Origin: Pseudorhizobium tarimense
GTDB taxonomy: Bacteria > Pseudomonadota > Alphaproteobacteria > Rhizobiales > Rhizobiaceae
Assembly (NCBI RefSeq): GCF_022968135.1
Contig: NZ_JALJRA010000030.1
Location: 1-42,370 of the forward strand
DNA: 42,370 nt
Direction of reading: 5' to 3'
The notes under the pieces are model-generated. The model saw nothing but the letters and a program-made list of their open reading frames with translations, ran no database searches and was not told where the DNA came from. This document shows positions 1 through 7,353 of the stretch, in pieces. The translations under genes and the position numbers were made by a program. Every line of letters begins with the position of its first letter. Position 1 is the first letter of the stretch.

Positions 1-72
1 GAGCGAGCCATCCGGCAGGAATGGCGTCGTGGCGATGGCGTAGACGCCTTTTGATTGGGTAGAGAAGGTCAT
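1..72 (-). CDS. Dihydrodipicolinate synthase/N-acetylneuraminate lyase family protein, N-terminal fragment
   Basis: Only the first 24 codons lie in the window; the gene continues beyond base 1. The peptide begins MTFSTQSKGVYAIATTPFLP, and the GVYAIATTPF segment is typical of the first beta strand of the DapA/NanA class I aldolase family (pyruvate-type Schiff-base lyases). The ATG at 72-70 overlaps the TGA of the RraA-like gene in an ATGA junction, so the two are very probably one translationally coupled operon. Substrate cannot be inferred from this fragment. Pairing of a DapA-like lyase with an RraA-like aldolase suggests catabolism of a keto or hydroxy acid, which is inference only. Confidence 0.75.
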   Translation of the reverse strand, partial: MTFSTQSKGVYAIATTPFLPDGSL

Positions 73-773
73 CGTGCGTCCTTCCACGCCTGGTAGCGGG
101 CCTTCGTTTCGGCATTCATGGGATAAAGCCCAGGTAGCGGAACGCCACGATCCACCTCCGTCATGATCCATGCTTCCATTTGCTCCTGTTCCGGCGCCTC
201 GGCCAGCACGGCGTCGACCAGCTTGGCGGGGATCAGCACGGCCCCATCCTGATCTGCGACGACGATGTCATCCGGGAAGACGGCGACGCCGCCACAGGCG
301 ATCGGTTCCTGCCAGCCGACGAAGGTGAGGCCCGCGACCGAAGGCGGCGCAGCAACACCCTCGCACCAGACGTCCATGCCGGTTCCGAACACGCCCTCCG
401 CGTCGCGCACTACGCCGTCGGTCACAAGTGCGGCAACGCCACGCTTGACCATGCGCGAGCAGAGAATGTCACCGAAGATGCCGGCGTCCAGCACGCCCAT
501 GGCATCCGCAACGGCGACACAACCTTCCGGCATGGCTTCGATCGCGGCGCGGGTCGAGATGGGGGAGGCCCAGCTTTCCGGGGTCGCCAGGTCCTCGCGG
601 GCAGGAACGAAGCGCAGTGTGAACGCAGGGCCTACGACCCGCGCCTGTCCCGGCTTCAGCGGCTTCGTGCCGCGCATCCAGACATTGCGCAGCCCCTTCT
701 TCAGCAGGACGGTGGTCAGGGTGGCGGTGGAAACGTTCTTCAACGTCTCGACGATCTTCGGATCAAGCGGCAT
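69..773 (-). CDS. RraA-like / HMG-aldolase family protein
   Basis: A 234-residue protein of the RraA/demethylmenaquinone-methyltransferase-like fold. This family includes 4-hydroxy-4-methyl-2-oxoglutarate (HMG) aldolases as well as the RNase E inhibitor RraA. The family signature is visible in the middle: GIFGDILCSRMVKRGVAALV followed by TDGVVRD, whose Arg-Asp pair corresponds to the substrate-Arg and metal-Asp of HMG aldolases. The protein is longer than E. coli RraA (about 160 residues), as catabolic members usually are. Presence of the RD pair and the adjacent DapA-like lyase favour an aldolase or decarboxylase role over RNase regulation; the exact substrate is unknown. The ATG at 773 follows a purine-rich GAGGAG-type ribosome site. 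Confidence 0.8.
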   Translation of the reverse strand: MPLDPKIVETLKNVSTATLTTVLLKKGLRNVWMRGTKPLKPGQARVVGPAFTLRFVPAREDLATPESWASPISTRAAIEAMPEGCVAVADAMGVLDAGIFGDILCSRMVKRGVAALVTDGVVRDAEGVFGTGMDVWCEGVAAPPSVAGLTFVGWQEPIACGGVAVFPDDIVVADQDGAVLIPAKLVDAVLAEAPEQEQMEAWIMTEVDRGVPLPGLYPMNAETKARYQAWKDAR

Positions 774-1014
774 GAAATCTCCTCGCGCGGCGGAAGGACA
801 AACCCTTCACGGCGCGGGATAGTCTGTTGCCACATCGAACGCGTCAAGGAAGGAAAAGCAGGTTTCCGGCTTCTCCCTTAGAAGTCGCAAATCCCGCCCC
901 GGTCGGTGCGGATCCGGCCGCCGAGATCAAGGCACGCGTCAGCGTCGGATGTACCCCGCGGCCACCAGGCTGTCGCTGCGGCCAAGACAATCAGCAGATG
1001 CCATCCACCTCGTC

Positions 1015-1185
1015 TCAATCCTGCTCTGTGATCCTATCCGTGTCGCCGTTCTGGAAGATCCGCCGATCTTTATTGGGCTTGGCCGGATCGAAGTTCTCAA
1101 CGGGTTGCACTGGTGCATTGGCCGATATAGCCGCATCGTCCGGCGTTTGCTTGCTTTGCTGTCCTTTGTCAGGTCGATCGGTCAT
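1015..1185 (-). CDS. Small hypothetical protein, 56 aa
   Basis: A short minus-strand reading frame, ATG at 1185 and TGA at 1015-1017, preceded by GGGAG seven bases upstream of the start. The product begins MTDRPDKGQQSKQTPDD and ends RIFQNGDTDRITEQD. It is hydrophilic, rich in Asp, Gln, Lys and Pro, with no membrane segment, and is probably disordered. The surrounding 774-1249 stretch has no better gene in any frame; the longer overlapping frames are Arg/Ser/Cys-rich and look like shadows. I do not recognise a family. The call rests on the ribosome site and plausible composition only. Confidence 0.45.
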   Translation of the reverse strand: MTDRPDKGQQSKQTPDDAAISANAPVQPVENFDPAKPNKDRRIFQNGDTDRITEQD

Positions 1186-1249
1186 GTCGTTCTCCCGTTA
1201 TATTCAGGGAAAACGATCAAAGCGCCAGATTGTTCGGAAGAGGGGAGAA

Positions 1250-1325
1250 TGGTGCCGCTTACGTGACTCGAACACGTGACCCCATCATTACGAATGATGT
1301 GCTCTACCGACTGAGCTAAAGCGGC
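1250..1325 (-). tRNA. tRNA-Thr (anticodon CGT)
   Basis: The complement folds as a full cloverleaf: acceptor GCCGCTT pairs with AAGCGGC, D arm GCTC/GAGC, anticodon stem CATCA/TGATG around the loop TTCGTAA, T arm ACGTG/CACGT with TTCGAGT, discriminator A, and an encoded CCA at 1252-1250. The anticodon CGT reads ACG threonine codons. Confidence 0.97.
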
Positions 1326-1445
1326 CCATGCAGCGGCTCCGGGCCGGCTGCGATGTGATGCGGCTGATACAGGCAAAGGTCGGTGATTTCAAGCCGCGAT
1401 TTCGGCTCAGATGTCATTTTCCGCTGCTCTGCCGTGAGGGTCTCC

Positions 1446-2402
1446 TCAGGCGCAGATGCGGGCACGGGCCTCTTGGTACTCCCGTTCCAGCCGATCAACC
1501 AGTTCCGCAACGGGAACGACCGCCTTCACCGATCCGACGCCCTGGCCGGCGCCCCAGATGTCTTTCCATGCCTTGGCGCCCGTGGCCGCCTTGTCGAAGT
1601 CCATCTTGGAGGGATCTGCGGGCGGCAGGTTGTCGGGATCCATGCCCGAGGCAAGGATCGACCCCTTCAAGTAGTTGCCATGAATGCCGGTGAAGTAATT
1701 GGAGTAGACGATGTCGGCCGCCTGAGACTGCGCAATCATCTCCTTGTAGGCGTCGACTGCGCGGGCTTCCTCCGTGGCGATGAAAGGCGTGCCGATATAG
1801 GCCATGTCAGCGCCCATGGCTTGCGCTGCGAGGATGCCGCCTCCGGTGCCGATCGCGCCGGCGAGCAGCAGGGGGCCGTCGAACCATTCGCGGATCTCCT
1901 GCACCAGCGCAAACGGGGAAAGCGTGCCGGCATGACCGCCAGCACCCGCCGCCACCGCAATCAGGCCATCGGCGCCCTTGCGGATGGCTGAGTTGGCGTG
2001 GCGGTTGTTGATCACGTCATGCAGCACGATGCCGCCATAGGAGTGGACGGCCGCGTTCACCTCCGGCACCGCACCAAGCGAAGAGATCACGATCGGCACC
2101 TTGTACTTCACGCACATCATCAGATCATGCTCCAGCCGCTTGTTGGAGGTGTGCACGATCTGGTTGACGGCAAAGGGAGCGGCGGGTTGGTCAGGATGGG
2201 TGGCGTCATGTGCCGCCAGTTCTTCCGTGATCATCGCCAGCCACTCGTCGAGCTGGCTTTCCGGGCGCGCATTGAGGGCAGGGAAGGCACCGACCACGCC
2301 GGCGTTGCATTGTGCCAGTGTCAGCGCTGGATGCGAGATGATGAAGAGCGGTGAGGCGACCACCGGTAGGCGCAGTTTCTCCTTCAGGATCGGTGGCAGC
2401 AT
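1446..2402 (-). CDS. Nitronate monooxygenase (2-nitropropane dioxygenase family)
   Basis: A 318-residue FMN-dependent TIM-barrel enzyme that would oxidise alkyl nitronates. Visible family motifs are PVVASPLFIISHPAL near the N-terminus, the phosphate/FMN and catalytic His region AVAAGAGGHAG, GTGGGILAAQAMGADMAYIG with TPFIATEEA after it, and the C-terminal IWGAGQGVGSV. Length is normal and the frame intact. It is single, separated from tRNA-Thr by about 120 bases. Its ATG at 2402 follows GAGGAGGAC. An imperfectly spaced palindrome lies immediately upstream (see 2420-2439), so it may be controlled by a dedicated regulator. In alphaproteobacteria such genes are often annotated broadly, and the physiological substrate is not known. 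Confidence 0.88.
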   Translation of the reverse strand: MLPPILKEKLRLPVVASPLFIISHPALTLAQCNAGVVGAFPALNARPESQLDEWLAMITEELAAHDATHPDQPAAPFAVNQIVHTSNKRLEHDLMMCVKYKVPIVISSLGAVPEVNAAVHSYGGIVLHDVINNRHANSAIRKGADGLIAVAAGAGGHAGTLSPFALVQEIREWFDGPLLLAGAIGTGGGILAAQAMGADMAYIGTPFIATEEARAVDAYKEMIAQSQAADIVYSNYFTGIHGNYLKGSILASGMDPDNLPPADPSKMDFDKAATGAKAWKDIWGAGQGVGSVKAVVPVAELVDRLEREYQEARARICA

Positions 2403-2419
2403 CTTTTGTCCTCCTCAAG

Positions 2420-2439
2420 TGACGTTTACGCGCACGTCA
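2420..2439. promoter_or_regulatory. Inverted repeat, candidate operator of nitronate monooxygenase
   Basis: TGACGTTTACGCGCACGTCA has perfect 6-base arms TGACGT/ACGTCA around 8 bases, 18 bases upstream of the nitronate monooxygenase ATG. Position and symmetry suit a dimeric repressor of TetR or MerR type. Its ACGT-rich core resembles operators described for branched-chain and fatty-acid catabolism regulators. The regulator identity is inference; none is encoded next to it. Confidence 0.4.
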
Positions 2440-2602
2440 ATTCTCTAGCAGAGCCGGGGACACCGGAAAAGAGCTGAAGTGCTTGTTGAGGGTGGCTTGG
2501 TGCTGGTAGCCCCAGATTTGCCTGATTGCTTGTGCTTGCAGTTCATGACCGGAGGGATTACCGAAACGTAAGAATCCGGAGCGAAACAGGCAGGGACTGG
2601 CA

Positions 2603-3766
2603 TTGAGCGGTTTGGAGACAGCGATCAGGAACGCGTTGGAGAAGTCCGACCGCACCAATCCGGAGATCCGTGCGCGGATCTATCAGTCGGCGCGGCAGGC
2701 GCTTGAGTCCGGCCTGTCGAAGCAAGGCGTAACCGATGGCCAGGTGATTGCGCTGCAGCGCCAGCGGCTCGAACTGAAAATCCGCGAGATCGAGGGCGAG
2801 GAACGCAGCCACGCTCACCCAGTGAACCCGCCGCCGACTCGCGAGGCGGCACAACCTCAAGCGGCGAAGCCGGCTCCGCAGCCGGAACCCGCGGCCGCAG
2901 ATGCCTTTCTCCTGGGCGGGGCTCTACGCGGCGAGGCCGTGGACATGCAGCCTGCGCAGACGAGCGATCTTTCGAACCTTGATTCACTTCGGGCAGAGCG
3001 CGATGAGCGCCCGGGCCAGACGCCACCTCCGGCTGAAGAACCCACCAAGGCAAAGGGCAAGCGCCGGCGCCGCGGGCGCGATGCCGCCATCCTCGACGCG
3101 CCGCCGGAGCGCTCGGCAAAGCCGCGGCGGCGGCGCGGCTTCCTTTCTGTTCTCGTTGCCTGGCTGGTCTTGTTTGGGTTGCTCGGTCTGGCGACGTGGT
3201 GGGCCTACTCGTCCGGCTTCATTCAACAGTCGCTGCAGAGCGCCATGGAGGCGGCCGAGCAGGCGTCTTCTGCTCCGGCGTCCGGTCAGACGGGTCTCGG
3301 TCCACAGGTCGGCTTCTCGGAGGAGTGGATCCGGGTTTTCAACGGCACGAATGCGGCGGTCGTTCAGGCCTCGCCGCCGGCAACGCTGGAGCCCATCGAA
3401 ACGGCGAGCGGCCCCGCCCTTCGCCTCGCCTCGGCAGCAGGTGCTGCAACGGCCGATATCGCCATCGAGGTTCCTGCCGAACTCCTGCAGCAGCTCGCCG
3501 GCCGCACGTCTACCATTGCGCTCACGGTCCAATCAGGCGCCGATACCGGCGCGGAATTCTCCGTCCTCTGCGACTTCGGCGGTCTCGGCACCTGCGCCCG
3601 GCATCGCTTCACCGCCCATCAGGAAAAGGCCGACGCGCTCTTTCGCGTTACCTTCGCAGACACGGTCACGGGTAATGCCGCCGGCAGGCTTGTGCTCAGC
3701 ACCAGCATTGCGGGAGAAAGCAACCCCGTCCTGCTCTACGCGGTTCGAATCTTGCCCGGTCAGTAA
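2603..3766 (+). CDS. Hypothetical single-pass membrane protein, 387 aa
   Basis: Not assigned to a named family. Layout: an N-terminal alpha-helical region of about 75 residues (SGLETAIRNALEKSDRTNPE onwards, then RQRLELKIREIE); a Pro/Ala/Gln/Glu-rich, Arg/Lys-rich cytoplasmic linker with KGKRRRRGRD and KPRRRR; one transmembrane helix around residues 180-205 (FLSVLVAWLVLFGLLGLATW); then a periplasmic domain of about 165 residues with Cys in VLCDFGGLGTC that could form a disulfide. Positive charges before the helix predict N-in topology. Start is TTG at 2603, eight bases after AGGGA; no ATG gives a better start. It converges on ppk2 with a 9-base gap. A role in the envelope is likely but its function is unknown. 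Confidence 0.7.
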   Translation: MSGLETAIRNALEKSDRTNPEIRARIYQSARQALESGLSKQGVTDGQVIALQRQRLELKIREIEGEERSHAHPVNPPPTREAAQPQAAKPAPQPEPAAADAFLLGGALRGEAVDMQPAQTSDLSNLDSLRAERDERPGQTPPPAEEPTKAKGKRRRRGRDAAILDAPPERSAKPRRRRGFLSVLVAWLVLFGLLGLATWWAYSSGFIQQSLQSAMEAAEQASSAPASGQTGLGPQVGFSEEWIRVFNGTNAAVVQASPPATLEPIETASGPALRLASAAGAATADIAIEVPAELLQQLAGRTSTIALTVQSGADTGAEFSVLCDFGGLGTCARHRFTAHQEKADALFRVTFADTVTGNAAGRLVLSTSIAGESNPVLLYAVRILPGQ

Positions 3767-3775
3767 ACGGGTCTG

Positions 3776-4657
3776 TCAGCGAAGGAAGTCCGGGCCGTCG
3801 CCGAGAATATTGTGGCCGATGTCGCCGATCGCCTCGCGATCGCGCCCCTCGTAGTCGATCGACAAGAGCAGGTGACGGATCACATTGATGCGTCCCCGCC
3901 GCTTGTCGTTCAGCTTCACCACGGTCCACGGAGCGTGCTCGGTATGGGTTTTCTCCAGCATCCGGTCACGGGCCTTGGTGAAATCATCCCATTTGGTCAG
4001 CGCGGCAATGTCCATGGGGGAGAGCTTCCAGATCTTCAAGGGATCGTGCCGCCGGTCATGGAAGCGTTTCAGCTGCATTTCCTGGCCGATGTTCAGCCAG
4101 AACTTGAAGAAATAGATGCCGTCATCGACGATCATCTCCTCGAAGCGAGGTGCTTCGTGAAGGAAGGTCTTGCACTGCTCTTCGGTGCAAAAACCCATTA
4201 CCGGCTCCACCACGCCGCGGTTATACCAGGAGCGGTCGAAGAGCACCGTCTCGCCTGACGTTGGGAAACGTGTGACGTAGCGCTGGAAGTACCACTGGCC
4301 GGCCTCTGTTTCGGTTGGCTTCGGCAGGGCCACGACCCGCGCCGTCCGCGGATTGAGGTAGGCACGGATGGAGAAGATCGTCCCCCCCTTGCCGGCCGCA
4401 TCGCGGCCTTCGAACAGCGCCATCAGGCGTTTGCCGCTGGCGTTCAGCCAGAACTGAAGCTTGACCAGCTCGATCTGCAAGGCCTCGAGCGCGTTCTCGT
4501 ACTTATCCTTGTTCATCTTGTTGTCATAAGGGTAGCCCTCGGAGGCAAGGGCTCCGTCATGAACCCAGTCCGGCAGCTTCGGATCGTCAATATCAAAGGC
4601 GCGCCGGTGTCCGCCGATCTTCAGTTCGACCGTCCGATCCTGTCTACTGCTGCTCAT
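3776..4657 (-). CDS. ppk2: Polyphosphate kinase 2
   Basis: A 293-residue PPK2-family kinase that transfers phosphate between polyphosphate and nucleoside diphosphates. Seen: Walker A FEGRDAAGKGGT (residues 82-93), Walker B VLFDRSWYNRGVVEP (138-152), and the lid segment RRHDPLKIWKLSPMD with its Arg residues. Single-domain length fits class I PPK2 enzymes, which typically make GTP or ATP from polyphosphate. The gene is divergent from phoR and thus borders the whole phosphate-sensing and uptake cluster, which fits a role in phosphate storage. No complete Pho box was found in its upstream region, so PhoB control is not supported by sequence. Confidence 0.93.
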   Translation of the reverse strand: MSSSRQDRTVELKIGGHRRAFDIDDPKLPDWVHDGALASEGYPYDNKMNKDKYENALEALQIELVKLQFWLNASGKRLMALFEGRDAAGKGGTIFSIRAYLNPRTARVVALPKPTETEAGQWYFQRYVTRFPTSGETVLFDRSWYNRGVVEPVMGFCTEEQCKTFLHEAPRFEEMIVDDGIYFFKFWLNIGQEMQLKRFHDRRHDPLKIWKLSPMDIAALTKWDDFTKARDRMLEKTHTEHAPWTVVKLNDKRRGRINVIRHLLLSIDYEGRDREAIGDIGHNILGDGPDFLR

Positions 4658-4805
4658 TGGTTGCCACTCCTTCTGCTAAGCCCGGGCCGTAACGCGCGAG
4701 ATAGGCCGGAGGTTTAAATTATCGTTCTTCCACCGGCCGTCGATGTATATCTGTCATGGAAGCGGGCTAAGAGCTGGGAATTCGGGAGCGGGAGGTGATT
4801 CATTC

Positions 4806-6053
4806 ATGGTGTCTGAATGGGGGACCTGGTTGAGCAAGCGGTTCGGCGGTGCTTGGCCGCTGCTTGTGGCGCTTTCTCTGGCGGGCGCACTCAGTGTCTT
4901 TGCAGGCGTTCCCCTCTGGCAGGCGGCGCTGGGCTGGTTCGTCCTTGCCGGGCTGACGCTGGTGGCCGACCGCACGCCGATGCAGTCCATGCCGTCAATG
5001 ATGCAGGCGCTCGAGGAGCCCAAGGCGCACGATCCTGTCGAGGACATTTCCGCCACTCTTGATGCAATGGAGACGGCAGCGCTGCTGCTCGACTCCGAAG
5101 CCAACCTGGTGTTCCAGAACCGCGCGTCCGATCGGCTTCTCGGAGCTCTCCCTGTCGGTGCGCACGTTTCCGCGCGGCTCCGCTCCCCCGCCGTTCTGGA
5201 CATGGTCCGCGAAACGCTCGCCACTGGCAAGCCGAACCAGATAGAACATGCCGAGCGGCTGCCATCGCAGCAGGTCTACATTGTCCGCATCGCGCCGATC
5301 GACCTTCGCCGGCATGAGGAAAAGGGTCAGCTCTATCTTCTCTGCTTCCGCGACATCTCTGAACTCCGCCGCCTGGACCGGATGCGCAGCGATTTCGTCG
5401 CCAATGCAAGCCATGAACTGCGCACGCCGCTCGCCTCCTTGCGCGGCTTTATCGAAACCCTGCAGGGGCCAGCAAAATCGGACCCGAAGGCGCAGGAGCG
5501 TTTCCTGTCGATCATGCTGGACCAGTCCACCCGCATGAGCCGCTTGGTGGATGATCTCCTCTCGCTCTCACGTCTGGAACTGAAGGCGAACGTCGCACCG
5601 GAGGGCAAGGTCGACCTCGTGCCGTTGCTCTCGCATGTACGGGACTCGTTGGTGCCCCTCTCGGAGGATCTGGGAGTTAAGATCAACCTCCATCTTCCGT
5701 CTGCGCCGGTAGAGGTCACGGGCGACCGTGATGAACTGGTTCAGGTTTTCGAGAACCTCGTCGAGAACGCCTGCAAATACGGCCAGGATGGCGAGCGCGT
5801 CGACGTCCTTCTCAAGGCCGAGGATTCAGGACCGGTCGAGGTCACGGTGGAGGACCATGGTCCCGGCATTCCTTCAGAGCATGTGCCGCGCCTGACGGAG
5901 CGCTTCTATCGCGTCAGCGTTGCCGACAGTCGATCTAAGAAGGGGACCGGGCTTGGCCTGGCGATCGTTAAGCACATCCTTACCCGCCACCGGGCTCGTC
6001 TGATCGTCAGTTCGGAAGTCGGCAAAGGGAGCCGCTTTACCGTCCGTTTTTGA
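4806..6053 (+). CDS. phoR: Phosphate regulon sensor histidine kinase PhoR
   Basis: Sensor kinase that phosphorylates and dephosphorylates PhoB according to phosphate supply signalled by PstSCAB/PhoU. Chosen start is ATG 4806 (MVSEWGTWL), six to seven bases after GGAGGTG; an upstream in-frame ATG at 4743 lacks such a site. The 415-residue product has two closely spaced transmembrane helices (about 17-34 and 37-54) with almost no periplasmic loop, a PAS-like domain (about 80-185), H box FVANASHELRTPLAS with His203, N box ENLVENACKY, G1 DHGPGIP and G2 GTGLGLAIVKH. Absence of a periplasmic sensor is normal for PhoR, which senses through Pst/PhoU. It lies first in a seven-gene phosphate locus, 189 bases ahead of pstS. 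Confidence 0.93.
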   Translation: MVSEWGTWLSKRFGGAWPLLVALSLAGALSVFAGVPLWQAALGWFVLAGLTLVADRTPMQSMPSMMQALEEPKAHDPVEDISATLDAMETAALLLDSEANLVFQNRASDRLLGALPVGAHVSARLRSPAVLDMVRETLATGKPNQIEHAERLPSQQVYIVRIAPIDLRRHEEKGQLYLLCFRDISELRRLDRMRSDFVANASHELRTPLASLRGFIETLQGPAKSDPKAQERFLSIMLDQSTRMSRLVDDLLSLSRLELKANVAPEGKVDLVPLLSHVRDSLVPLSEDLGVKINLHLPSAPVEVTGDRDELVQVFENLVENACKYGQDGERVDVLLKAEDSGPVEVTVEDHGPGIPSEHVPRLTERFYRVSVADSRSKKGTGLGLAIVKHILTRHRARLIVSSEVGKGSRFTVRF

Positions 6054-6114
6054 CATATTAGCTGGGCGAGAAACGCATTTATCCGAAAATGCGCTATTCT
6101 TATAATCACTTATG

Positions 6115-6143
6115 CTGTCATAAATGTTTCATCGGAATGACAT
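6115..6143 (+). promoter_or_regulatory. Pho box (PhoB binding site) upstream of pstS
   Basis: CTGTCATAAATGTTTCAT at 6115-6132 is two 7-base half-sites with 4-base spacing, and a third partial repeat ATGACAT follows at 6137-6143, again 11 bases on. The first half-site matches the PhoB consensus CTGTCAT exactly, the second 5 of 7, the third 5 of 7. It lies 100-128 bases before the pstS ATG. The 11-base periodicity places all repeats on one helix face, as expected for tandem PhoB dimers. Confidence 0.88.
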
Positions 6144-6242
6144 AAAAGCGAGGTCGTGAGGCCGCTATGAGTGGCCTGCCGGGCGCTGGCGAAAGCAAGT
6201 TGACGCGGCCAAATTCACACAAGCGCATGATGGGAGATCCTC

Positions 6243-7283
6243 ATGAACATTCTGAAACTTTCTGCTGCAGCACTGGTAGCCTCCGTGGCTTTCGCTGGCG
6301 CCGCTGCTGCCCGTGACCAGATCCAGATCGCTGGTTCCTCCACCGTTCTGCCTTACGCCTCCATCGTCGCTGAAGCTTTCGGCGAAAACTTCGACCATCC
6401 GACCCCGGTCGTTGAGTCGGGCGGTTCGGGCGCCGGCCGTAAGAAGCTCTGCGAAGGCGTGGGCGAAAACACCATCGACATCGCGAACTCCTCTTCGCGC
6501 ATCAGTCAGTCGGACATCGACACCTGCAAGGCTAACGGCGTTAACGAGATCCAGGAAGTTCGCATCGGCTACGACGGTATCGTCTTCGCTTCGGACATCA
6601 ATGGCCCTGAATACAAATTCACGCCGGCCGACTGGCACGCTGCACTGGCTTCCAAGGTCGTCAAGGATGGCCAGCTGGTCGACAACCCGAACAAGAACTG
6701 GAGCGACATTCGCTCTGACCTGCCGGATCAGCCGATCCTCGCCTTCATCCCGGGCACCAAGCACGGCACGCGTGAAGTTTTCGACGAGAAGGTCATCTTG
6801 ACCGGTTGCGAAGAGAACGGCACGATGGAAGCCTTGAAGGCTGCTAACAACGGCGACGAAGATGCGGCTGAAGATGCCTGCATGGACCTTCGTACGGACG
6901 GCGTTTCTGTCGACATCGACGGTGACTACACCGAAACCCTGTCGCGTATCGACGCCAACAAGAACGGCATCGGCGTCTTCGGCCTGTCCTTCTACCAAAA
7001 CAACACCGACAAGCTTCGCGTCGCCACCATGGGCGGTGTAGAGCCTTCGGTTGAGACGATTGCTTCCGGCGAGTACCCGGTTTCCCGTCCGCTGTACTTC
7101 TACGTGAAGAACGCGCACCTGGACGTTATCCCGGGCCTGCAGGAATACGTCGAGTTCTTCGTTTCTGACGACATGGCCGGCCCGAACGGCCCGCTCGCTG
7201 CCTACGGTCTGGTTTCCGATCCGGAACTTGCCAAGACCCAGGAAGCCGTCAAGAACCGCACCCCGATGGGGCCGCTGAACTAA
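6243..7283 (+). CDS. pstS: Phosphate ABC transporter, periplasmic phosphate-binding protein PstS
   Basis: A 346-residue secreted binding protein. The signal peptide MNILKLSAAALVASVAFAGA ends in AAA-R, with cleavage expected before RDQIQIAGSST. Mature-protein phosphate-binding features include AGSSTVLPYASIVAEAFGE, ESGGSGAGRKKLCEGV and the IANSSSRIS loop, all rich in Ser/Thr/Gly that bind phosphate in PstS/PBP-like-2 proteins. Length and sequence resemble the alphaproteobacterial type rather than E. coli PstS. The start ATG at 6243 follows GGGAGATC. A Pho box lies upstream and a strong hairpin directly downstream, so pstS is likely to be the most abundant product of the operon. Confidence 0.93.
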   Translation: MNILKLSAAALVASVAFAGAAAARDQIQIAGSSTVLPYASIVAEAFGENFDHPTPVVESGGSGAGRKKLCEGVGENTIDIANSSSRISQSDIDTCKANGVNEIQEVRIGYDGIVFASDINGPEYKFTPADWHAALASKVVKDGQLVDNPNKNWSDIRSDLPDQPILAFIPGTKHGTREVFDEKVILTGCEENGTMEALKAANNGDEDAAEDACMDLRTDGVSVDIDGDYTETLSRIDANKNGIGVFGLSFYQNNTDKLRVATMGGVEPSVETIASGEYPVSRPLYFYVKNAHLDVIPGLQEYVEFFVSDDMAGPNGPLAAYGLVSDPELAKTQEAVKNRTPMGPLN

Positions 7284-7297
7284 TCCGGCACGTCTCT

Positions 7298-7330
7298 CTG
7301 GCGGCGCAAGCAATGCGCCGCCAGTTTCCT
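7298..7330 (+). terminator. Strong hairpin with T-rich tail between pstS and pstC (partial terminator/processing site)
   Basis: Arms CTGGCGGCGCA (7298-7308) and TGCGCCGCCAG (7314-7324) are perfectly complementary over 11 bp with loop AGCAA, followed by TTTCCTTT. It lies 15 bases after the pstS stop codon and 30 bases before the pstC ATG. It would terminate part of the transcription or protect the pstS 3' end, lowering pstCAB expression relative to pstS. Confidence 0.85.
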
Positions 7331-7353
7331 TTCACCCAGAGGATATCAGCCAG

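Noticed and set aside
827..1279. Plus-strand frames across 0.8-1.3 kb
   Set aside because: They are rich in Arg, Ser, Cys and Trp, have no ribosome site, and run across the tRNA-Thr gene; they look like shadows.
4751..4757. CTGTCAT between ppk2 and phoR, possible Pho box
   Set aside because: It is a single perfect half-site. The 7-base blocks 11 bases on either side match the consensus poorly, so it does not support PhoB binding by itself.
6637..6660. TGGCACG-like sigma-54 promoter inside pstS
   Set aside because: The GG-to-GC spacing is 12, not 10, and it lies within coding sequence.
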